NCBI GenBank assembly: GCA_903851305.1 | Contig: CAINNX010000151.1 | Location: 1 to 61,287, forward strand | Reading direction: 5' to 3' | Length of the DNA: 61,287 nucleotides | DNA from: an uncultured Hyphomicrobiales bacterium | GTDB taxonomy: Bacteria; Pseudomonadota; Alphaproteobacteria; Rhizobiales; Beijerinckiaceae | In this document: positions 54,584-61,287 of the stretch, piece by piece | Layout: each line of letters opens with the position of its first letter | Position numbering within the stretch: the stretch's first letter is position 1 | Translations under genes and position numbers: made by a program | The notes under the pieces: model-generated | Database searches by the model: none | Seen by the model: the letters and a program-made list of their open reading frames with translations, nothing else | What the model was told of the DNA's origin: nothing

Positions 54584-55858
54584 ATGCCCTTTGAAATGAA
54601 ATCGGTCCTGTCAAAAAGTTTGCTGGCAACTTTGCTACTCACCGGTGTGGCAGCACCCGCACACGCTGCCCCATCACTGGTTGCCGATCTGATCACGGGC
54701 GAAGTGATTGCGCAGGAAGAAGCCACACGCGCTTGGTATCCGGCGTCCCTCACAAAACTGATGACTGCCTATGTCGCGCTCAATGCCGTGCGCGAAGGCC
54801 GCGTCACACTCGAAACACCATTTGTGATGTCGATGCGGGCTGCGCGCGCTGCACCGTCTAAAATGGGCTTTAATCCGAGCACCGAAGTCACACTCGAAAA
54901 TGCGCTGAAAATGCTGATGGTGAAATCAGCCAACGACATTGCCGTGATGATTGCCGAAGGTATTTCAGGCTCAGTCGAAGATTTCGCGCTGGAGATGAAC
55001 AACACTGCCCGCAAGCTTGGCATGACAAAATCCGTCTTCGTCAATCCCAATGGGTTGCATGACCCCCGCCATGTCAGCTCGGCGCGTGATCTTGCTGTGC
55101 TGGCACGCGCGCTTTACAAAGATTTTCCGGAAGTCGCAGACTTTTATGGCATTGGCGCACTCAAGCTCGATGACAAGATCATCCCCACACATAATGGATT
55201 GCTCGGCCGCTATCCCGGCGCGGATGGCATGAAGACGGGGTTTGTCTGCGCCTCTGGTTTCAATGTTGTCGCCAGCGCTTTGCGCGATCGTCGCCATCTC
55301 GTGGTCGTGGTATTGGGCTCCCCCAATGCAAAATTGCGCACGCTGAAGGCGGCCGATCTGTTCGACAAAGGTTTTGAGGCTGGGCACGGACAGCGTGCCA
55401 ATCTCAACAATCTGCCTGAGATAGCTGGCCCCGCACCCAACATCCGCGACCAGATTTGCGGCAAGGGCCGCGCCAATATTCAGGAAGACGATCTCGCTGT
55501 GTTGGCGCCGCAAGGCTCTGACAAACGCGCGTTGATTTCTGGTCCGCGCCCCTTGTTTGAACCTGTTGATGTTTTTGTTGGACGCAAAGACGGCTGGACC
55601 GGCCCGGTCGCACAACCGCGTGCTGCGCCTTCTGCTGCAGCGCTCGCTGCCATTTCAGCCGCTGGTGCGATTGCCTATGCCAATCCCTCCAGCATTGGCG
55701 CAGCAGCCTCGCAAGCCATCACCATTAAAAAGCTGCCGCCGAAAAAGGTGATCGCAAAAAAGAAAATTGTGGCGAAAAAAATGCTGATCAAAAAACCTGC
55801 TGCTGGCCCGCTGACGGCAACGCCCATTGCCAGCCACAAGAAGGCGAGCACGCAATGA
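54584..55858 (+). CDS. D-alanyl-D-alanine carboxypeptidase (DacA/DacC type)
   Basis: This penicillin-binding carboxypeptidase trims the terminal D-Ala of peptidoglycan stem peptides. In its 424 residues a signal peptide (to about 28, PAHAA) is followed by the active-site triad motifs WYPASLTKLMTAY (SxxK), VKSANDIAVM (SxN) and DGMKTGFVCASG (KTG). After residue ~370 the tail is Lys/Ala/Pro-rich (KKLPPKKVIAKKKIVAKK), which could bind wall or membrane. ATG 54584 or the Met four codons later could start it. The stop overlaps the next gene (ATGA). Confidence 0.93.
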   Translation: MPFEMKSVLSKSLLATLLLTGVAAPAHAAPSLVADLITGEVIAQEEATRAWYPASLTKLMTAYVALNAVREGRVTLETPFVMSMRAARAAPSKMGFNPSTEVTLENALKMLMVKSANDIAVMIAEGISGSVEDFALEMNNTARKLGMTKSVFVNPNGLHDPRHVSSARDLAVLARALYKDFPEVADFYGIGALKLDDKIIPTHNGLLGRYPGADGMKTGFVCASGFNVVASALRDRRHLVVVVLGSPNAKLRTLKAADLFDKGFEAGHGQRANLNNLPEIAGPAPNIRDQICGKGRANIQEDDLAVLAPQGSDKRALISGPRPLFEPVDVFVGRKDGWTGPVAQPRAAPSAAALAAISAAGAIAYANPSSIGAAASQAITIKKLPPKKVIAKKKIVAKKMLIKKPAAGPLTATPIASHKKASTQ

Positions 55859-57012
55859 GCGAAGCTGATCCCCTCGCTCGCCGCCCCGGTCCACCGATCC
55901 CTGTTTCCGTGCTGACGGGCTTTCTGGGTGCTGGAAAAACCACGCTGCTCAATCACCTGTTGCGTGATCGCTCCATGGCCGACACACTCGTGCTGATCAA
56001 TGAGTTTGGTGAGGTCGGGATTGATCACCTTTTGGTCGAGCGCGCCGAAGGCGACATGATACTCATGGCGTCAGGTTGCCTGTGCTGCACCATTCGCGGC
56101 GATCTCGTCTCGACTTTGGCAGACTTGCTGAAGCGACGCGACAATGGTCGCATCACCCCTTTCAAACGCGTGCTGATCGAAACTACAGGCCTCGCTGATC
56201 CTGCGCCCGTGCTGCACACGATCATGTATCACCCCTATCTGATGCTGCGCTATCGGCTGGAGGGCGTGATCACTTTGGTTGATGCGGTCAATGGTTCTGC
56301 CACGCTGGATGCACATGAAGAATCCGTCAAACAGGCAGCCGTTGCAGATCGTTTGGTGATTTCGAAAATCGATCTGCTGAAAGATGGTGGCGCCTCATTG
56401 GCGGCCTTGGAAACTCGCCTTAAAGCGCTTAATCCGGCAGCCCACATGCTGGATGCAGAGGATGCAACTCCTGCAAACCTGTTTGATACAGGGCTCTATG
56501 ATCCTTCAGGCAAAACACCTGATGTGGCACGCTGGCTGAATGCCGAGGCGGTTGAAAAGGCTGAACACAAGCAACACGAACACCATGGTCATCACCATCA
56601 TGATCACGCGCATGACGTGAATCGTCATGATTCACGCATCCGTGCGCATTGCTTGCGATCTGACAAGCCACTTGATCCGCGCGGCGTCGATCTGTTTTTG
56701 AACATGCTGCGTGAGTTTCACGGGCCCAATCTATTGCGTGTCAAAGGCATTGTAGCGCTGTCAGATGACATCACGCGCCCGCTTGTCGTTCATGGCGTGC
56801 AGCATGTCTTTCATCCGCCTGTGCGGCTGGACGCCTGGCCCGATAAGGATCATTCGACGCGCATTGTCTTCATTCTGAAAGATCTGCGTCCCGAATTTGT
56901 CGATAAGCTTTGGGCGGCTTTCGCCAATATTGCGCGCACAGATACGCCTGACCGTGCTGCACTGGAAAACAATCCACTTGTACCTTCGCACAAAGGCGGC
57001 CTGTTTTCTTAA
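55855..57012 (+). CDS. COG0523 (CobW/YjiA-like) metallochaperone GTPase
   Basis: This is a G3E-family GTPase of 385 residues. Walker A is TGFLGAGKTTLLNH, the metal motif is SGCLCCTIRGD (CxCC), G3 is ETTGLADP and G4-like text is VISKIDLL. A histidine-rich stretch (HHGHHHHDHAHD, about residue 243) suggests zinc or cobalt binding. The C-terminal CobW_C domain is present. The ATG overlaps the carboxypeptidase stop, so they are co-translated. Its distance from the cob genes and the His loop make a zinc-type role more likely than cobalamin synthesis. Its stop overlaps the convergent acyl-CoA synthetase. Confidence 0.9.
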   Translation: MSEADPLARRPGPPIPVSVLTGFLGAGKTTLLNHLLRDRSMADTLVLINEFGEVGIDHLLVERAEGDMILMASGCLCCTIRGDLVSTLADLLKRRDNGRITPFKRVLIETTGLADPAPVLHTIMYHPYLMLRYRLEGVITLVDAVNGSATLDAHEESVKQAAVADRLVISKIDLLKDGGASLAALETRLKALNPAAHMLDAEDATPANLFDTGLYDPSGKTPDVARWLNAEAVEKAEHKQHEHHGHHHHDHAHDVNRHDSRIRAHCLRSDKPLDPRGVDLFLNMLREFHGPNLLRVKGIVALSDDITRPLVVHGVQHVFHPPVRLDAWPDKDHSTRIVFILKDLRPEFVDKLWAAFANIARTDTPDRAALENNPLVPSHKGGLFS

Positions 57013-58661
57013 GTCTGATCACGCAGCAGACGACGAATGACTTTGCCGCTCGTGGTGAGCGGCAATTCACCCACAAAAGCCACTTCGCGCGGATATTCAT
57101 GCGCCGACAGGCGGGCGCGCACAAAGTCGCGTATGTCATCAGCCAGCTCAGGCGAGGGCGCAAAGCCGTCTTTGAGCACGACAAAAGCCTTCACGATTTC
57201 TGTGCGCAATGGATTGGGCTTGCCTACGGCTGCACCAATTTGCACCGCCGGATGGCGCAACAAACAATCTTCGATTTCACCTGGACCAATTCGATAGCCT
57301 GATGAGGTGATGACATCATCATCACGTCCGACAAAATGCACATAACCATCGACGTCTTGACGCGCGAGATCACCAGTTATCATCCAGTCGCCAATAAATT
57401 TGTCTCGTGTTGCATCTGGGCGTTTCCAATATTCAAGAAACATCACGGGATTGGGGCGCCGGACCGCCACTTGTCCCATCTCATCGATCTCGCATATCGT
57501 GCCATCATCTCGAATGACGGCCACCTCATGCCCCGGCACGGCCTTACCTATGGCACCCGCGCGCGAAACGCCTGCTGCATGACAAGAGGCGAGCACAAGA
57601 TTGCATTCTGTCTGTCCGTAAAATTCATTGATCGTCAGACCAAAAGCTTTGCGGCCCCATTCATACACTTCTGCGCCCAAGGATTCTCCGCCTGAAGCGA
57701 GTGTGCGTAGATTGAGTTTGTATTTTTTGCGCGGATCATCAATAGCGCGCAGCATGCGCAGAGCTGTTGGCGGGATGAAAGCATTGCGGATCCCGGCCTG
57801 ATCAATCAGAGCCAAAGCGGCATCAGGATCAAAACCTTCAAAGCGACGACAGACCACTGCAACACCAAGATATAACGATGGAAGAAGGACATTCAGCAAT
57901 CCACCAGCCCATGCCCAATCAGCTGGCGTCCACATGCGGTCACCCGATTGGGGCAAGAACTCATGTGGAAATTGCACACCTGGAATATGGCCGAGCAGCA
58001 CGCGGTGGCCATGCAACGCGCCTTTGGCGAGGCCAGTTGTCCCTGATGTATAGATCATCAAAGCTGGATCATCTGCTCCCGTATCGAGCGCTGCAAAATC
58101 AGGGCTTTCGACAGCCATGTCGGCACACAAATCGCGTGCGCTGCCATCAGCACCATCTTTTGACCAGATGAGGCGCAGATCGGGCAGCTTTTCAAACCCG
58201 ATCTCGCGCAATTTGCTCAGTCCACGCGCATCCGTCACCACAGCCGCCGCACCCGAATTGATGAGGCGATATTCGAGCGCATCTCGCCCAAACAAAGCTG
58301 CCAGCGGCAAGGCAATGGCACCGATTTTGTAAATCGCCAGATGTGCAATCAGGGTCTCAGGGGATTGTGGGAGCAGCAATGCCACGCGCTCACCCGCGCG
58401 TAGACCTTGGCGGGCAAGCGCATGCGCCAAGCGATTAGAGGCCTGGCGCAAATCTTCGTAACTGTGGATAACAAGACCAGACGGCGTCCATTCGATCAGC
58501 GCTGGACGATCAGGCTCACGCCGCGCCCACAGATCACAAATCGCTACGCCGATATTGAAACGTGCCGGGATGAGCCAGCGGAAATCCCGCCTGAGAGTCT
58601 CGTAATCGGCGGGCTGGCGCAACATGGGCGCGTGATCCTTCGGCTCAATAATACCAGACAT
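57009..58661 (-). CDS. Acyl-CoA synthetase (AMP-forming, medium-chain-like)
   Basis: This ANL-superfamily enzyme activates a carboxylate to its CoA thioester through an acyl-adenylate. In its 550 residues the P-loop-like A3 motif is MIYTSGTTGLAKGALHGH, followed by NEFYGQTECNL (A5), ITGDLARQDVDGYVHFVGR (A7/A8) and TTSGKVIRRLLRD with the catalytic lysine (A10). Similarity to the ACSM/acetyl-CoA synthetase-like branch suggests short- or medium-chain acids. ATG 58661 is chosen, with GGGGG upstream; the frame extends to 58730. Confidence 0.9.
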   Translation of the reverse strand: MSGIIEPKDHAPMLRQPADYETLRRDFRWLIPARFNIGVAICDLWARREPDRPALIEWTPSGLVIHSYEDLRQASNRLAHALARQGLRAGERVALLLPQSPETLIAHLAIYKIGAIALPLAALFGRDALEYRLINSGAAAVVTDARGLSKLREIGFEKLPDLRLIWSKDGADGSARDLCADMAVESPDFAALDTGADDPALMIYTSGTTGLAKGALHGHRVLLGHIPGVQFPHEFLPQSGDRMWTPADWAWAGGLLNVLLPSLYLGVAVVCRRFEGFDPDAALALIDQAGIRNAFIPPTALRMLRAIDDPRKKYKLNLRTLASGGESLGAEVYEWGRKAFGLTINEFYGQTECNLVLASCHAAGVSRAGAIGKAVPGHEVAVIRDDGTICEIDEMGQVAVRRPNPVMFLEYWKRPDATRDKFIGDWMITGDLARQDVDGYVHFVGRDDDVITSSGYRIGPGEIEDCLLRHPAVQIGAAVGKPNPLRTEIVKAFVVLKDGFAPSPELADDIRDFVRARLSAHEYPREVAFVGELPLTTSGKVIRRLLRDQT

Positions 58662-58802
58662 TACGGACCCCCTGGGGTGCACGCAAGCGGACCTGAGACA
58701 TAGGGGGACAAGAGGTTTCCGTGACGGCAATCTTTGTTGCGTCCAGAGAGATTCAAGCTAAGCTTGTCCCATTGCTGACGATTTATTTTTTGGAGTTTTC
58801 GA

Positions 58803-59519
58803 ATGAAGCCTGCGATCATTTTGGTCGGCGCTGAGAAGGGCGGTGTTGGCAAGACCACCATTTCCCGCGCCATGCTCGACTATCTGACAACCAAGTCGAT
58901 CAATGCCCGCGCCTTTGATACCGAATCCCCGCGCGGTGCTTTGCATCGGTTTCACCCGCACGAAACCTCCATCGTCGACATCACTGAAACGGCCGACCAG
59001 ATGAAGATTCTGGATACGCTGAATGATACGGCGGCCAAAGCGTCCGTCATTGATGTCCGCGCTGGGCAGATGACCGAGACGTTGAAAGTGCTGCGCGATG
59101 TCGGCTTTCTGGATGCCGTGAAAGACGGGCAGATCACCTTCGTCATTATTCACGTTCTGGGGCCATCGGTCGCCTCGTTGGGTGAAATCACCGATATCGC
59201 GCCCTTCGTGAAGGATGCACATTATTTCCTCGCCAAGAACCACATCAACGATACGACTTTTTTCGAATGGGATCCCAAGACCTACGCCTCATACTTTGGC
59301 GATGTTCAATGCGCGGGCGAGATCACCATCCCCAAGCTTGATGAAATGGCTTACGAGCAGGTCGAGTTGAATGGTGTGTCTTTCGCTGATTTTGTGTCCG
59401 GCAAGCAGGGATCATTCGTCTTGCGGGGCTATGTGCGCACGTGGCTGCGCAATGTTTGCGAGGAGCTCGACGCGATCGGGTTGCACACACTGATCGCGCC
59501 CGAGCTGCGCCGTCAGTGA
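58803..59519 (+). CDS. ParA/MinD-like P-loop ATPase (first of a tandem pair)
   Basis: This 238-residue SIMIBI-class protein has a deviant Walker A, VGAEKGGVGKTTISR, with signature Lys12 and Walker Lys17, then RAFDTESPRGALHRFHP (switch I region) and ASVIDVRAGQ (Walker B-like). It looks like single-domain ParA relatives often annotated as nucleotide-binding or mobilisation proteins, but no parB, conjugation or flagellar gene is near. ATG 58803 follows GGAG. Its stop overlaps the start of a paralogue (GTGA). The partner and cargo are unknown. Confidence 0.75.
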   Translation: MKPAIILVGAEKGGVGKTTISRAMLDYLTTKSINARAFDTESPRGALHRFHPHETSIVDITETADQMKILDTLNDTAAKASVIDVRAGQMTETLKVLRDVGFLDAVKDGQITFVIIHVLGPSVASLGEITDIAPFVKDAHYFLAKNHINDTTFFEWDPKTYASYFGDVQCAGEITIPKLDEMAYEQVELNGVSFADFVSGKQGSFVLRGYVRTWLRNVCEELDAIGLHTLIAPELRRQ

Positions 59520-60232
59520 GACAGCAAGCACCTGTCTGGGTGGTTTGCGCGCCGTTTCCCAAAAGCGGCGCGACCACTTTTACGCGTCTGTTGGTCGATT
59601 ATTACCTTTTCACCGGTCGACCTGTAACCTTGTTTGAAACCGATCTGCACAATCGTTCACTCAAAGCTCGCTTTCCTGACATCACGCAACTTGTTGATCT
59701 TGCCACCACGCCAGGGCAAATCGCCCTGTTTGACCAGCTGGTCCAAGATGGCCACGTCCCGCGCATTGTGGAAGTGAGTGCGCAAGCCCATCCGCTCTTT
59801 ATCTCACAGGCCCGCAACAACGGATTTTTTGAAGAGACCAAAAATCACGGGCTGGACCCATCCATCCTGTTCATCAGCAATGGCACACGAAAATCCATTG
59901 AAGCAGGGATGATGGTGCAGTCATTATGGCGGCAGGTTCCGGTGATGCCCGTTGTGAATGAAGGCTTTGTTCGGTTGGGCAGCAAACTCAACGATCATCT
60001 GGACTCGTTTCCAACGCGGCGTTCGTTTCAAGTGCCGCTGATGGAGCCGATGCTGCGCGACATTGCTGACAAACCGCGTTTCTCTTTTGCTGATTTCATG
60101 CGTGCTCCACCGGGAACAGACACAATGTCCCTCGTCTTACGTGCGGACTTGCGCCACTGGACCCAGCGCGTGTTCACGCAATTCCGCGCACACGAAATGC
60201 GCAGAGCGTTCGACATGTCAGAATTTATTTGA
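59516..60232 (+). CDS. Degenerate ParA-like paralogue (second of a tandem pair)
   Basis: This protein, also 238 residues from GTG 59516, aligns with its upstream neighbour: LFETDLHNRSLKARFPD against AFDTESPRGALHRFHP, LVDLATTPGQIALFDQL against IVDITETADQMKILDTL. Where the P-loop should be it has APFPKSGATTFTR: two residues shorter and with Ala in place of the Walker lysine; the Walker B aspartate is Glu (IVEVSAQ). It is probably unable to hydrolyse ATP. The start overlaps the first gene's stop, so the two are made together. The frame is open back to 59441, which is rejected. Confidence 0.7.
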   Translation: MRQQAPVWVVCAPFPKSGATTFTRLLVDYYLFTGRPVTLFETDLHNRSLKARFPDITQLVDLATTPGQIALFDQLVQDGHVPRIVEVSAQAHPLFISQARNNGFFEETKNHGLDPSILFISNGTRKSIEAGMMVQSLWRQVPVMPVVNEGFVRLGSKLNDHLDSFPTRRSFQVPLMEPMLRDIADKPRFSFADFMRAPPGTDTMSLVLRADLRHWTQRVFTQFRAHEMRRAFDMSEFI

Positions 60233-60237
60233 TGAGG

Positions 60238-60639
60238 TCAGAGGCTGAGGGCTGAACGCAATTCACGCAGCTGATCACGACGCAATTGCGCGATCGCACG
60301 TGCTTCATCCGTTCCGGCATCCTCAACATCTTCTTCTGCAGCCTTTAGCTGTGCATCGAGCGCAGCTGCATCAAGTTCGGCCAGCGGCAGAGCTTGTTCA
60401 GCAAGAATGGTGAGGCCTTTGCCCGAAACATCGGCGAAGCCACCGCGCACGAACATCTTGCTGGAGCGATCCAGCGTCTCGAAAATCTCGATCACGCCGG
60501 GGCGGATCGTCGACATCATTGGCGCATGGCCATCGAGGACAGTGAAGGCACCCTCTGATCCGGGCACGACAACCTGTGCGACCTCACCTGAGAAGATGAG
60601 ACGTTCGGGCGACACGAGCTCGAAATGAAAAGCGGCCAT
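60238..60639 (-). CDS. atpC: ATP synthase epsilon subunit
   Basis: This F1 central-stalk subunit has 133 residues: [40 protein letters not shown] and [18 protein letters not shown] are family text, and the C-terminal helical pair regulates the enzyme. ATG 60639 has GGAG about 9 nt upstream; earlier Met codons are too close to it. It is the last gene of the atp operon, 67 nt after atpD. It is convergent with the ParA-like pair, with only 5 nt between stops. Confidence 0.95.
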   Translation of the reverse strand: MAAFHFELVSPERLIFSGEVAQVVVPGSEGAFTVLDGHAPMMSTIRPGVIEIFETLDRSSKMFVRGGFADVSGKGLTILAEQALPLAELDAAALDAQLKAAEEDVEDAGTDEARAIAQLRRDQLRELRSALSL

Positions 60640-60667
60640 TACCATAATCTCCAACCAGGGCCTTCAG

Positions 60668-60702
60668 CCGGAGCGCGATCAGGCCGCGCTCCGGAATTTT
60701 TT
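60668..60702 (+). terminator. Plus-strand rho-independent terminator in the atpD-atpC gap
   Basis: CCGGAGCGCG (60668-60677) and CGCGCTCCGG (60685-60694) form a perfect 10-bp stem with a 7-nt loop, followed on the plus strand by AATTTTTT. On the minus strand no T run follows, so in the atp direction it is only an intercistronic hairpin. It would end plus-strand transcripts coming from the ParA-like pair through atpC. Confidence 0.75.
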
Positions 60703-60706
60703 AAAA

Positions 60707-61287
<581 letters not shown>

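Overview
This window is chromosomal DNA from an alphaproteobacterium, most likely of the order Hyphomicrobiales (Rhizobiales). Several clusters match gene orders I recall for that group: acnA with ccmABCDG, yciB-ftsY and mtaB-dapF; rpoH, carD, fdxA, an S4 protein, an SUV3-like helicase, a DUF3108 protein and rpmB; cobT-cobS-J protein with bolA; mic60-hemY; and atpD-atpC. The cobaltochelatase CobS/CobT, a sigma-32 of RpoH2 type and a cobalamin riboswitch agree with this. Family and genus cannot be settled by eye. I see no insertion sequence, integrase, phage gene or CRISPR array. The window is mostly ordinary core genome with a more accessory stretch from about 22 to 36 kb.

Layout. At 0-3.7 kb lie asd (cut by the left edge), leuB and a lactate permease, all on the minus strand, with a dispersed-type palindrome between leuB and the permease. 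At 3.8-10 kb acnA diverges from the cytochrome c maturation operon ccmABCDG, whose 50-residue CcmD is easily overlooked. At 9.7-15.7 kb are gdx/sugE, yciB, ftsY, an RluA-type pseudouridine synthase, an orphan TctC protein, mtaB and dapF. At 15.9-21.5 kb are a secreted GyrI-like protein, a Nudix protein, a beta-carbonic anhydrase, a CitE-like lyase, mic60, hemY and tRNA-Thr(CGU).

At 21.6-24.4 kb a cobalamin riboswitch precedes btuB and a small membrane protein. At 24.6-31 kb two paralogous orphan TctC-type binding proteins flank a DMT exporter and an overlapping OpgC/SGNH pair, followed by a flavin-dependent monooxygenase. At 31-38.4 kb are msrB, a PHB-depolymerase-type esterase, a CAP lipoprotein, an MscS channel, and the EF-P module (epmA-epmB divergent from efp). 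At 38.5-45 kb are tRNA-Arg(CCU), a nuclease-fold protein, an M48 lipoprotein, a dienelactone-hydrolase-like protein, rpoH, a CarD protein with a histone-H1-like N-terminal extension, and fdxA. At 45-54.5 kb are an S4 RNA-binding protein, the helicase, a DUF3108 protein, rpmB, cobT, cobS, a J-domain protein and bolA. At 54.6-61.3 kb are a D,D-carboxypeptidase, a COG0523 GTPase, an acyl-CoA synthetase, a tandem pair of ParA/MinD-like proteins, atpC and atpD (cut by the right edge).

The most interesting items are: the tandem ParA-like pair, in which the second member keeps the fold pattern but has lost the Walker A lysine; a strong plus-strand terminator antisense to the atpD-atpC junction; the H1-like extension on CarD; the btuB riboswitch with a visible candidate ribosome-site-sequestering pairing; and the overlapping OpgC/SGNH pair. 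Start codons were moved from the longest open frame wherever a Shine-Dalgarno site or an overlapping gene argued for it; each case is stated.
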